A stretch of 64,000 nt of DNA from assembly GCA_011800805.1 (NCBI GenBank), contig MPNW01000074.1, forward strand, positions 65,601 through 129,600, written 5' to 3'. The translations under genes and the position numbers were made by a program. Numbering within the stretch: position 1 is the first letter of the stretch; each line of letters opens with the position of its first letter. Positions 24,086 to 36,600 of the stretch are shown piece after piece. The notes under the pieces are model-generated. The model saw only the letters and a list, made by a program, of their open reading frames with translations. It had not been told where the DNA came from and did not search any database. The DNA comes from Hirudo medicinalis (taxonomy: Eukaryota; Annelida; Clitellata; Hirudinida; Hirudinidae).

Positions 24086-27000
24086 CATATCATTAGGATG
24101 TGCTGATTGAATACTGAAATTGATTGTCGTGAATTGGCTGATCAATACATATCTTTCTGCTCTGAATTAATCATGTTTTTTTATGACTGCATATTGATTG
24201 TCTCGTGAGGAATGGCGCGAATGATTACCGAGATTCATTGTTTTGGGACCATTCTCGTTTTGAGATTCTGAGGATTTATTCAACATTCTTCAATATTTTT
24301 TGGTTTAATGTTGATTGTTTTTTGCAGCCAAAAAAAATTGTAAGTTATCATTTTATCACTCGCTTATGTAATACACCTGCTTGAATCTGTGATAGGGCTT
24401 TGGTTTTGCTTAGCATTTAGAAAATCACGGGCAAATGGATGGATGAATGGATGGAAGAATGGATGGGTGGATGAATGAGAGTTTCAATTTGAAGTTCATG
24501 TGCATGCACTTGTGGGAATGTGACTAAGCACTTCTCCTTGAACTTTTACTTCTGAGGGAAACCTGGTGCTTTTAAGAATATTGGTGGTTGAATAAGCTGA
24601 ACATCTCAATTGTCAATTACCTCAATGTCAGGTTGTATTATTAAATATTGCTGGTTTCTGTGAGAAAAATTCATGTCACCACATTTAAAAAGTTCATAGT
24701 AGAAACAATTTTGAGGTTTTTGGTGTGGATTGGGTGCCATTGGTGATTAGTAACATTTTTAACATTTTGTGGATTAATTGGGAAAATATTTCACATTTGC
24801 TTCACACATTTTTATGCTTTTAAGTTGAATTATAAATTGAATTATTGCATTAGACTGGTGGCTATATTTCTTTCATTGTGATTTTGAATTGGAGTAGCTT
24901 TTGCTTTTGCTTACAAACTATTGTATGCCATTATTGCTATTCAAGGTTGTCTGTTGTTGATAAATATTTTTGAACCGAGCTCCAGTTTCTAATTCAATTT
25001 TGTCGATTTCATCACATTAAATGAACTGCTTTGATGACGTAAATTAACAGATTATGAATAATTAGTTCTGTTACCTGTAATTTTACCTGTAATCGTGTAT
25101 TATTTCAGGATTTCTTTCTCGAAAGACTGATAATGATGACGACATTTGTGCATCAGCTAACATTCGTTTCAATTTGCACGACTTGTTAATTTGTCCAGGT
25201 ACTGAGTCCGTCTTACAAGTCGCGCAGTGAGGACTTCAAGAGGATATTCAAAGCTCTTCCGACATCCGAGCGACTCATCGTCGGCGAGTGCCTTGATTTA
25301 ACTGCTTTCATTAAAGGTTCTTCGAGATCTGCACATTTGACATCCGAGTTACTTAATCTTCCAGAATACTCGTGTGCCCTTCAGAAGGATATTTTGATCC
25401 AGGGAAGGATGTATGTCTCTCAAAACTGGATCTGTTTCTATGCCAACATCTTCAGATGGGAAACAATTGTTTGATAATTACTGATTATTTTATGATGGTC
25501 ATTTATATTTAGCATTAAAGTTTTAATTAAGGAAAATTATGCATTTTTTTGCAATCTTATTGGGTGTAAACTGTTTACGTGAGGAAGTAATTAAAAAATT
25601 GACTCTTATAAATTGATAATTTAAAAAAGGAAGTTTAAATAAAATAGAAATTATAATTATTTTCTTATATCATTAAATCACTTCTTTGAACAGCTCATGA
25701 TTAGATGCCAGGACATTGTGAAGCTGACGAAGGAGAAAACGGCCCGCGTTATTCCGAACGCCATCCAGATTTGCACCAGGGATGACAGGTATTTCTTTGC
25801 CTCGTTTGGAGCCAGGGACAAGGTCTTCATCCAGTTGGATCTGGTCAGGAAGAATGCCATCAATGAGCTAGTGAGTTTTCACATCATGGTTCCATAATGT
25901 ATTATTACGATATCATTGGTGTGCAACTTAGCTCACAGTTCGTGCATATGGTGATGGCAACAACCATAACTTATCGTGTTCGAAACCCAGCTTGCACTGC
26001 CACAAGCACCCTTGGGAAGGTGTGCAACAAACGGTCGACATGACAGCGCTTCTGATGTTATGGCGCGAAGTGAGCAACATTTATTTACATCAGAGGAGGA
26101 TGTCGAGGTGTTGATGCAAGATGAAGAATCAATCCTTGGTTATTCAGTCATCAGACTCATTTTATAAACATTTCTTTCCATACAATCATTCGACACCTTT
26201 GTTCTGCGATGTGGATGGCAAAAATTTATAAAAACCTTCACTTCACAGCGAATGAGCAAATCAGAATTCTGGTCCTGGGTGCATCTATATTATGGGGATG
26301 AACTAGGATTGACCTCTGATGATGACGATTACATGCCAGTCACACCTGAGGATAAGTCCAAGTTCCAGGCCTACCTGCAGAATGAGCTCGGACAATCGCA
26401 GGAGGGGACGGTCATCGAGATTGCCAAGGTGAGAAAAGACATGTATTTGATGAAGGATGTTTGTGTTTTCGTTGAGTTGCTTATGATATTTATTTATTTA
26501 TTATTTATTTGATTAAAGTTCGTTGCATAACTAAGATGATTTGGACTAAGTTGCTTATGATGCAATGGGTCGTGATTTTGTAATCTCTGTCAATCATAAT
26601 TGCATGCACTCATATTATTGCTATCGTCATCATTATTCTTCTTAAGACTAATAATTTATGATTCAATGTTTTAAAGGAAGCCCTTGAAGACGTTACTCTC
26701 TCACAAGCAGCACCTGCTTCAACATCTTCAGCACCACCAACTTCTGTGATATCAAAGAGGGGGGCCTTAGGAATTATGGATCTCGACAATCGCAAGACGA
26801 GGAGGGAAACATCTCTCGATTACCATGACTGCGGGCAGCATCCCAACGAGTTGCCGCTCGCCGAAAGTGCTTCGAGCGAGGATGATGAGGAAGATGAGGA
26901 AATAGGTGAGAGAATGAGGATGATGCATTTCATCAAATTATTCCATCAGATTATTGAACATGGTTTCCAACACCCAATTGACAGTGGATTATTGTGCCAG

Positions 27001-29646
27001 CCACTCCCACTTTTCCATAGAAGTCTTGGACGAAGCTTTCAACATGTCGGTGGACGACGTCTTCCACCACTGCTTCTCCGACTCGCAGATCTACAGGGAG
27101 TTCGTGAAGGCCAAGAAAACTTTCGGTCGGTTCATCGATCATTGAAAACCTCGCCATAAAAAATATCTCGATAGATTATGTGATTGTTGCTATTTAAGTT
27201 TTAAATGTCACAAATCGTCCTAATGCGCTGGTAATAATTTCCAGACGTCCGACTCAACCCTTGGTCCGTGGAATGCGACGAGGAGGGCAACGATCGAAAG
27301 GTCAGGAACATTTCGTACACCCTTACGCTCGACTTTTCCATCGGACCGAAACATTCCCCGTCGACGGAGAAGCAGGTGCGTTCGATCGTTTACATGCGAC
27401 CGTTTACGTCCGCGTGTTGAATATTTATCTCGTAATTATTATCGGTTTTAACGATTCATCTCTTAACTCTTGCCGAAATGCTCCCCGAGCAGATGATGCA
27501 CAAAGAATCGGAGCCCGGTCGTTTCTACCTCGTAGACACCGAATGCATCAACGAAGGCATCCCTTACGGGGAGAATTTCTTCATCACCAACAGGTTTGTG
27601 ACTTGATTCTGATGAGAAAGTGTGATGACGACAACGATGATGATCTGAAAGCAGTTTCATTTTATTATTGCTGTCGTTATGCCTACATTGCTGACCCGAG
27701 TTTGGTGACTTGCCGACGCAGGTACTGCATATCGCGACTCTCGTCCAAGAGAAGCCGTCTCAAAATAACCAGCCAGATAAATTACAAGAAAAACGTTTGG
27801 GGCTTCATCAAAAGTAAATTTAAATTTTTATTAGACATAAATTATTTGTTCGATTTGGGTTTTGAAAACCATCGGTAATGTTGATCGCGGGATGCCGAAG
27901 TGTTCGCGACGGCTCGAATTTATCGATTAAATATTCCTTAATGCAGACTTCCTCGAGAAGAATGTTACTGCGGGCATCATTACAAGTTTCAATGTTTTGG
28001 GTTGGAAAATTAAACGATCATTTCTTAGATTAATTTATTATTTTCATCTTCTAATAAACCTCGGTAATTATTTTCTTATCTCGACTTGTGGATTGATGGA
28101 TCTTTGCTCGTTAATAAAAATAATTCAGCTTGTCACTTGAGAAGATGAAATTTGATAAGACTGAAGCCTCATCAAATTATCATTCATTTCTCATTTTTGT
28201 GATAAATTTGTGTAATTTTAGTAATTCCACCAAATTATGTATTTGCTGACATTTCAATCAATATCTGGGCTCAAATTGAACCAACAATATTCAGTTTTGT
28301 TTGTGTTTAATTTTAGCAACTTTTATTTATTAATTGTCGAACAATTTCTCACCAGCCGACCTTCTCAGACTGGAGTCCGACCGACAACTCGTTCCCATGA
28401 CGACGGCATCCTCTCAGCTCCGACGTACCCTGACGAGGAACAAATTCCTGAGGAGGAGGAGAGTGGGAGGAGTCTGCGAAGGAAGCGCATCTGCCGAGTC
28501 GGGTTTCAACCAATCGCACCCCTCGACGCCCGTCAAACTGGGAAGTGCCACTCACTCGAGAAGTATGGCGTCGAACGATTAATTTGTTATAAGTGAACCT
28601 CATGAATGATCGAGGATTTTAGTAAAACTTTGAACATAATTATGCTTCTAATGCTTTCTAAACCTTTGTGGAAACTTTTGAAACATACACGACATGCTTA
28701 ATTATTAATAATTAACATAATAATAATAATATTAATGGTTAATTTTGTTAATAACTTGAAAATTATTGCTTTAAACACTGCAGCATCTTCAGTTTCAAGA
28801 TTCAAATTGGCTTCCGATGCAAACCAGCAACCGACAGTAGACTCTCTAATCTGGTTCGTCTGCACAGTGTGAGTCAATCGTTTGCTTTTAACGAGCTTTA
28901 TTTTCAGTTCTACTTTTAATTATTAATCCGTCATTAACTATTACATCATTAACTATGTTGTGAGAAAAGGAATAAATGATTTGTAACAAATTCCTCCTAC
29001 AATTATTGTAATTAATGACAAGATAATGAGTACAATATGATCATCATGTGAGTAAGAGTGGGATTATTATTGTTTTGAGTAATATTTTGTAATAACTGAT
29101 GCCTTAAATAATCTTGGTGCTGTGTAAGATGGATGACTCGTTTTAAATCCTTGCAGCTTGGTCATATTGATGCTCTTCAATGGGATGTTGTTCTACAAGT
29201 TGTGGTGTCTCGAATCCACTGCCATGAGTCTCCTGAAGTCGAAACTTAACGAACATCGGCATCCTGCCTTCTCGCACCAAATTGAAAGGTCAGTGATGAG
29301 TTGAGAATGATGATGATGATGATTGGTGATAAATACTGATGACATTGCAATGTGCTAATGCAGAGATGGCATGTATCTGGATAAGAAAATGACTGAAGAA
29401 TCCTTCCAAAAATCAAAGCTCGACGGTCGCCTTCGGAATGGCATGAGGTCGACTAAAAGGAAAATTTGGCACGATCCAGACGTCGACCAATGGAAGAACA
29501 TCTTGTTGACATCAATTCGTCTCATGGACCACATGAGAGCCTCATTGGTCGAACTACGAAACAACATAGTAGAGCTCGAGCAGAATAACTTGAAGATGAA
29601 AAGAGGCAGAAACACAAGACAAAAAGAAGGAGGAGCCGAAGGCTGA
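19063..29646 (+). CDS. GRAMD1: Aster/GRAMD1 sterol transfer protein, GRAM + VASt + TM
   Basis: Orthologue of GRAMD1A/B/C (Aster), ER proteins that bind plasma membrane through GRAM and move cholesterol with the VASt domain. Coding exons, all phase-consistent: 19063-19096, 19911-20181, 21106-21783, 23157-23508, 25199-25283, 25365-25468, 25694-25870, 26249-26428, 26677-26905, 26985-27125, 27245-27375, 27493-27593, 27722-27813, 27947-27985, 28356-28562, 28784-28868, 29157-29288, 29364-29646. About 1106 residues, longer than the ~720 of vertebrates because of a ~445-residue Ser-rich N-terminus. GRAM ~450-570 starts VLSPSYKSRSEDF and includes KEKTARVIPNAIQI. VASt ~708-876 includes SVDDVFHHCF, ISYTLTLDFSIGPK and YCISRLSSK. 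A C-terminal membrane segment sits at ~966-988, then a basic tail. The first ATG follows a short 5' region at ~18.9 kb. Exon 5 uses a GC donor. A 12 nt microexon (24328-24339) may be added. Orthology is firm; the first three exons are less certain. Confidence 0.93.
22881..22957 (+). other. Hairpin plus T-run in a GRAMD1 intron
   Basis: CACGAC (22888-22893) can pair with GTCGTG (22920-22925), with CACC/GGTG inside. Alternatively GACCAC (22896-22901) pairs with GTGGTC (22923-22928). The two stems exclude each other. A TTTTTT run follows about 25 bases on. It could be a small-RNA gene or a repeat relic; function unknown. Confidence 0.3.
24031..24082. repeat. (ATT)n microsatellite
   Basis: Uninterrupted ATT run of about 17 units in GRAMD1 intron 4. 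A looser GGAT tetranucleotide run lies further on at 24430-24478. Confidence 0.9.
24328..24339 (+). CDS. GRAMD1: Probable 12 nt microexon of GRAMD1
   Basis: A strong acceptor (TGTTTTTTGCAG) is followed by 12 bases encoding Pro-Lys-Lys-Ile and then a consensus GTAAGT donor. The length is a multiple of three. The flanking exons (ending 23508, starting 25199) both meet in phase 0, so inclusion adds four residues without changing frame. They fall directly before the GRAM domain. The splice signals are better than those of several real exons in this gene. Likely an alternatively used cassette. Confidence 0.65.
25921..25997 (+). mobile_element. tRNA-like sequence (SINE head or tRNA relic)
   Basis: Ends GTGCAA and TTGCAC pair as an acceptor-like stem. 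TTAGCTCACAGTTCGTGC resembles an A box, GTGTTCGAAACCC a B box, and TATGGT/ACCATA form a central stem. The T-stem pairs poorly, so a working tRNA is unlikely. Lies in GRAMD1 intron 7. Confidence 0.4.
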
Positions 29647-31879
29647 AAGTTGCTAGTTATGATTTTCAATATTATTATGTTACTTGTTTTTACTATGATG
29701 ATGATGATGATTATTTTGAATTCAATCACAATGCTCCCATTGTGAATTTAATTGGCAGTTACTATCAAAACATTTAATTGACAGTCACCACAAAAACATT
29801 TTTGATTCTGGAGAGCTGAGCAATCCAACTTTTTTTTTTGCAAATCAAAACGTTTGAAATGTTTTCATTTGAAGAATGTTTATAAAATATCTGTTGTAGA
29901 TTATTATCAGTTTGATAATCCTCTGCAATATCAACCTGAACATTGGTAAATAATGTAGACTGATCTCTATGTCACAATTTACTCGACCTGATCGTAAGTG
30001 AGGGATTTTTATCTGCACGTCGCATGGTCACATCACCGATAGTATTTGCTTCCTCTAATCCATGTACAGGAACACCTTCAAAGTTCATGTTTTTAGGAAG
30101 AGAATCTGCAATGATCATGTGATCCGTGCACGATGATCCAGTAGAATGGTTTTGTTATTTAATCGTTATTCATTCCTATTTCATTTGATGATGTTTACTT
30201 TCAGTGGTTTTGAGTCGAGAAACCACAATAGGAACTTCATTTATGCTAGTCTTTCCCCCAATCATTGACATCTGCTCTGCAACTTATTTCATGTCGCGCC
30301 CGAGTTACCATTCGCTCGGCATCAGTCAAATTAATGTTACATCTTTTTCCTAGGAGTCATAAAACAGTATGTAATAGCTTATAATTAAAGTGTCGATTTT
30401 GACTACTAATAAATACATTTATGCAATGCTGCTATTTGACCTCTTACCTTTGAAATACATTATGAGGCCTCCTATATTTGTGTTTATTATTGTTTGGATA
30501 TATAATGTTAATGTTTAGTTGACTGAATATTAACGCTCCGTACATTAATACTTCAGAATTTGCAATTTGTATAGTTACATTGTTTTTTCACCGTGGTGCC
30601 ACGTGAGATTGATTCTTGGCCACAAAACTGGCACACTTGTCGGTCGATCCGCTTGTTCCAACGAAGAATCCATTAATGGATCAGTTCGTTCTTGTTGGGT
30701 TCTGCCAATCGATTGATTTCTATATTTCAGGCATCTTCGGACGGTTTGATCTGACCATGACTGGTGCAATTAATATTGATATTATATATTTTTTTAAATT
30801 ATTATTATCATTATTTATATTAACACCCATTTTCTTGTTAAAGTTACTTAAAAATGTCAATTTTTTGCATCACAACAAAGTGCAGGATGTGATTAGTTTG
30901 AATGTGATATCTTCTCCTGTATTTTCTACTCTTCATTAACTTGTGCTTGTCTTTGATTGCAAGTGTAAATATTCATGAATTTTTTGATTAGTCACCTTTC
31001 CTAGAGTCATCACCTCTCCTGATCTCCTGTCACAGCAAATGCATCAATTGATAGCAAAGTCAACTTTGCTTTTTAGGCATACTTCAGAACCATTGTTACT
31101 GGGTTCTTTTTTCTGAATGGCATAAGAACAGTTAATATACATTTTTAAATGTTTGCAAATAAATAATATTAATAATTATCATTAAATGTTCGTTAAAAGT
31201 GTTTTTGACGTTTATGTTACTGTGGCTACCATGGTTACCATCAGTCCATGCTCAGTTGTTCACTCCTGTGAAATTATTAGCCCAGCAAACCATGCTGCTG
31301 CTACAAAACCATCCACTGCTGTCGGAAGCCTCGGATTAATATTTAATCCCGCTTAATGTTTTTCTATCCGATTTAAAATTACCATTGTTTTGTAATACTT
31401 GAATTTTGTGCTTATCATTGGAGGAGAAGTTGTAATCTAGTCTTTGAAATGTCTGCCAAGGATCATGTATGTACAATAATGTCAATCTCTTATGTTGTAA
31501 TTATAATAATTTATTACAGTCTTGTCCTGAGTTGGTAATATTATCCTAGCAATGGTTATTTGCTGTTACAGCGATCAATTTCGTCAGGTTATGATAATAA
31601 AATCACATTAAGCGTTAGACTCTACTCATTGGACTGCTGCATACGAACGGATCCGCAGATGTAAACCGTTAACACTTCTTTGCAATTGAAATGACTCTGC
31701 ATATCCTTTTGAGTTCATATCCATACCCCTTTCAGGCCCACATCAGGGGCAATTTACGTGCACTGCAATTTCAGTTCCTGCTTTTGATAGGTTAATTTAA
31801 TGCAGGAATAGTTACCTGATAGGTTAATTTAGTTCGTCTCGACAAAAACTCTCTGTAAACTTCCCGAAGCTCCTTAATT
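29647..31879. other. Intergenic stretch
   Basis: 3' flank of GRAMD1. No supported coding sequence. Open frames such as 30616-30939 are AT-driven with no recognisable motif. GRAMD1's 3' UTR presumably occupies the first part, but no poly(A) signal could be assigned with confidence. Confidence 0.5.
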
Positions 31880-32145
31880 TCCATTGCTTTCGAATAATGT
31901 TGCCCTTTGCCCTTCCAAAAGGACGTTCAATTTCCATCATTCAACTATGCCAACCAGTTCATCATCCCTCGTCAACAGAGGCTTCTCTTATGCCTCTCCT
32001 GCTGCCTGGAATGTATTACCCCCTTTTAAGAGCTCAACCATCCCTGGAGTTCTTCAAACGTCATCTGAAGATCCACCAATACAGGACACCGACATGAAGC
32101 TAACGAAGACACAAGGCGCCTTTGATGCGATGCAAATGGCGCATT
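31880..32145 (+). mobile_element. 3' end fragment of a non-LTR retrotransposon
   Basis: Across two frames the sequence reads like the C-terminal tail of CR1/Jockey-type reverse transcriptase proteins: GFSYASPAAWNVLP, then LEFFKRHLKIH. The frames are broken by a shift. The same tail plus 3' UTR recurs at 52660-52795 (shared order: GAGCTCAACCAT / GAGCTCAATCAT, CTTCAAAC, CTGAAGA, AAGGCGCC or AAGGTGCC, ATGGCGC). 5' truncated and dead. Confidence 0.7.
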
Positions 32146-33250
32146 ATAAATTTTTTTTTTTTTTTATTATTTTTATTCAAAGTCAAACTCGGCTGTATTT
32201 CAGCCGGATAAAATGATTGCCAAGTCTCATCCAGAGACCTCAGACAATACAAGAAAAAACATGAGACAAAAAGCAAAAAAAAACAGCAATAAATGGACAC
32301 AAATGCCTTAATTACGAACTGAGTCAAAACTTAAATCGAATATACATAAACAAAAACGTTTGTCCTTTCGATGTCAATCAACCAAGTTCTTTCCTTAGAA
32401 TATGTGCAGTCCCTTTCAATGCAATGTTTTGAATATCTTCAGTACTAGGCTTTCCGGGTATCGACTCAATTTCTTTATTAAAATTGTCACTCATAGTTCC
32501 TAAGGCTCCAACTACAACTGCTACCACTTTTGTCTTGACATTCCACATTCTAGAAATTTCTATCTGCAGATCTTTGTATTTCAACCTCTTTTCTGTCTCT
32601 TTTTTTAACACATTTACGTCATCAGGTACCGCCAAATCAACAATCAAGCAATTTTGTTAATTTTTGTTCAGGATTATTAAGTCAGGTCTGTTTGCGAGAA
32701 TCGTCCTGTCTGTTAATATTGTTTTATCCCACATAATGACATTATCCTCCATCTTTGTAACTTTTTCGGGCTCATGCATATAATATTTTTCTGACACTGG
32801 GAGATTAAGACTTTTGCAAATTCGCCAGTGTATGTAGCCCGCCATCTTGTTGTGCCTCTGAAGGTACTCCACTAGTGCAAGGACTTCACATCCAGCAACT
32901 GATGTGCTCCTCAGCTTTTAAACACAATCGGCAGACACTCTTAACTGACTGGCCAAGGATATGTCTTTGATAGTATCTGGTGTTGAGTGCCTGATCTTGT
33001 GCTGCAACCAATAAACTCTGTCTTTCCTTTTAATCTTCCATTAGTGAGCCACTTCACACTTAATTCTTTGTTTGTGTGAGCTCCCTCTAAATGTTTGAAA
33101 AACTTTCCATGGAGTGGCTTGTTTGCTATCTCTGACATTTTGTCATTTTCTAGAGATTTCTTCAATTGATAAATCAAATTTTTGTTTTCAATCAAGGTCA
33201 TTAGTTTATATTTTATCTGGATTTTATTGGCTTCCTTTTGCAATGAAAAT
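32146..33250 (-). mobile_element. 5'-truncated LINE, 3' half with poly(A) end
   Basis: Minus-strand frames 33243-32941, 32872-32657 and 32647-32378 give successive parts of a LINE ORF2 C-terminus: [14 protein letters not shown], a decayed CRLC zinc knuckle, EYLQRHNKMAGYIHW, MWDKTILTDRTILANRPD, then LKYKDLQIEISRMWNVKTK and NIALKGTAHILRKELG at the stop. Frameshifts and stops separate them. The 3' UTR runs to about 32146 and ends in an A-rich tail preceded by AATAAA. It abuts the other LINE fragment exactly at that tail. Confidence 0.85.
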
Positions 33251-33441
33251 TTTCAATTAGTGCTCCTTTCGGATGTCATCGGAATTTATTTTATACATAA
33301 TTTGAATTTTGGTTTATTTTGTATTTCCGTATGTAAGATGCCCTCAAGAAATGAATAGATGAAATGAAATAAATCACCATATAAAAACACATAAATCGCA
33401 AACTTGTAAATGTTCGACTAAAAACCCAATTTCCATAAAAC

Positions 33442-33530
33442 GAGGGCCGCCGACAGAAATTTCTGCCGAATTCCAAAATATTGTGCTCCTGGGCACTTGC
33501 TCACCTGACTCCCCCTTTCGGCGGCCCTGC
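33442..33530. mobile_element. ~89 bp MITE with GGGCCGCCGA ends
   Basis: Inverted ends GGGCCGCCGA and TCGGCGGCCC flank an interior with GACAGAAATTTCTG (itself palindromic at AGAAATTTCT) and GGGCACTTGC. Both interior blocks recur near 38459 and 39127. Confidence 0.7.
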
Positions 33531-33670
33531 ATGAAACTATCAGTTCCTTGTTAAATCATTTAAAATGGATTGTAAATTTTTAAACTATAAACTCGATTCA
33601 ATTTTTTTACGATGCGCCCACATTTATTTCTATTGGATAGAAATGATAGCTACATCGCATATGTTGCCTT

Positions 33671-36600
33671 TCAAACGTTTCCATTTACAACATCAACAAT
33701 CCAATCTCTAAAATACGAGAGATGGAGAAAGACTGTCATGCTGCGAGGAGGAACGCATCGTTGTAGAGAAAGTCCTGAGACGACCTGAATAAATGAAACG
33801 TTTTTAAGGAATATTTTGTCAACAGCTGTTTTGGGTGAGAAAATAAGCCGCAAATAATTTAAGAATTAAAAGAAATCAGATTGGAAATGACAGGAAAAAG
33901 TATTTTGTGTCGAAAAAGCTTCTGAGGCTTAGGTAATATTGCGAGTGGAACAATCTGCAGATTGTAAATGAAGAGCAGGTAAACTCAGCAACTGTTGCCC
34001 AAACTTACCATCTTCTCGTTTGAAAGGCAGACGAGAGGACTACCTAGGTCTTCGTCGCATTTTTGAATCCAATCGTGGTTGTTTCCCGCACAAATCAATC
34101 TCTTGGTCAAATTTCTTAGAGTCTGAGTCTCACAAGAATCCCTGGAAGCCACAAGCACTTGTTTCTGAGTCAAAATATTCTCTGCAAAATAAAAATGACA
34201 TTTAGTAATGCGTAGTAATAATGTATATTAGATTGGCTCTATATCAATCAACCACATTTCAGAATCTAATTTCAACCTCCTCGCCAGCCTGGCACCAAAC
34301 AAAGATCATCGTTTTGTGCCTGCTCCAAAGAAATGCATATTGGCTTCACAAAGGCAGAGAACTTGATGGGATAACTCGTCCGAAGGAGAGCAATTGCATA
34401 ATCCTTCCCCGCAATGTCATCTGGATCAGCGGCAGTACTCTTCGGCTTCTTCTTCAAGGACGAGAGGAACTTCTCATGTATCTTGAACCTGGTAAATGTC
34501 AGCTTTTGTTCGTATTCCTCCGTTGAATTTGAGGAACTACTGTTTTCCGAGCAATCACTTTCACTGTCCGATCCACATCTGTTGAATTCCTTGACATCGG
34601 CGTAATCATTCGGATTGTCGTCGTTGTTGTCGTAGTAATAATAAGCGCCCTCCAAATCAGTGGAAAGACCGGCCAAAGCAATAACTTGGTTGGCTTTCAT
34701 AACCGTTTGGTTTTCATTCACCCTGCAAAATAATTAATCGTTTTATTAACGTCCGTTGTATAGCTAGATGATTAGGATGGTACTCCCGCAACGGGATTCG
34801 AATCCGTGCTGTCATCGTGAGAGGCGGAAGTCTTAACCATTAGACCATGCTGGAGCAAAATATGGGCACGTTAAGCTTGTCCTTGTTTAATAAACTAATT
34901 TAAATATTCTAATCTTGACACATTCTTCAACCAATAATTATCTAGACCAGGTTTAAATTTAAAAGGATCAAAACAAAATAAAATAAATTGTTGGAAATAA
35001 TAAATATGAATCAAGATATAAACTAAAATAGAAGTGATTCGAAGCACGTACAGACAAGAGGCTGTCGTCAAAATCCACCGGGATGCGATGATGACCCCAG
35101 AACACCTGTGTTCAAAAGGTGTGGCGTTCAACCTGATGCTGACCATCCATGGTTGTGTTAATGGATCCGAAACGTTCAACACGTCATTCCTGTCCATGAT
35201 CAGCGCCATTTCCTCTGGTTTTCCACATTCTTCAAAACGAAGTATTTAATGCGATTCCCCATCAAATATTCACAACTAACATTGATTTAGAAAATTTTAT
35301 TATGGTTTTGCTGGGATCGTTAAGTTATGATGGATTTAGATTTAGAATGAGGAGGTAGAAATAGGATTTCAACAATTTAAACGTGAAGCACTTGTTTGAT
35401 AAATGTTCAACGTAAATCAATCTAATCGAAGCTTTAGGTGAATAGCGAAGGGTTAAACATCAAAATTTTGGATAAAAATTTGCATCAAACCTATTTCGAA
35501 TAATTTGTTTAAGAAAATATTTAAAATTAATCAATGAATTAAAATGAACGAAATAGTTGACTTCACCTACGAAACAGTTCCTTTCTTCGGTGAGTACATA
35601 GCCATCACAGCAATCACATTTATAACTTCCTGGAGTATTTAGGCAAACATGCTCGCATCTGTTTGTATTGTTGGACCTGCACTCGTTTTTGTCTGCAACA
35701 GGTTTGTAATTAATTTATTTACAAATTAGTAGAATCACTTTGTTCCTCGATAATATTTGCCAGATGTTTATACTTGATAAACAATAATTCACGCTGAAAT
35801 TAAACGGTGACCAATCGACTAACCTTTAATAAACTTCAGCAACCAGTTTTTGTAAGCTGCAGTATTCGTGTAGATGCCCGGCTTTTTCGGCAGAGCACAA
35901 TTGGATCCCACACTGGTAACTCCCGTCAGCCAATACCTGGCACTGATTCTTGTTACCAGTGGCCCACCCGAGTCTCCTTGGCACGTATCTCGACCTCCTT
36001 CTACGAGATACCCCGCACAAAGCTTATTTGCATTTATGGCACTTGGATATATTGGTTTGCACTCTTCCCATGCGATTAAGGGTAGTTCAACCTGTCGAAG
36101 GACATCACTTAGTTTGCCTCCTGCGGAATAAAATGTGCGTCGGTTTTTGTAGGTTTCTGTCCCAAAAATCATTTACTTGTTTTCCGAACGGTTAAATAGT
36201 GGCCTTTGAGAAATTAAGCAAATAAATAAAATAAAATAAATATTTTCTGCAAAAAAACCCTACTAATTAAAAAATATAACGACCCACCATCCGAAGTGTA
36301 ACCCCACCCCGTTGCCACGGCAATGTTCTGCACCAAATTCGTGTCGCTTGGTATGCATATCTGGGAGATGTTTCGATCGAAGACCATGGGTGGTCTCACC
36401 TTCACAACTGCAATGTCGTGGTCCCACTGAGTGGCTGAACCCTTAAAAAGGGGGTGAGCATACACTCTTGTAACGTTATGAATTGATCCTTTCTCCTTCC
36501 GAATATCGTGCACTCCTGCCACGACTCGAAGATTGGAAGGCTGTGTGATGAAATCTTCTCTGTTTGGATAACGAAATTATTTATAGATTTAATTACTTAA

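Noticed and set aside
27261..27878. 205-codon ORF
   Set aside because: Out-of-frame read-through of GRAMD1 exons 11-13 and their introns; the true frame gives VASt motifs.
34784..34854. Functional tRNA-Glu gene
   Set aside because: Anticodon stem pairs poorly and the sequence belongs to a SINE family with two other copies.
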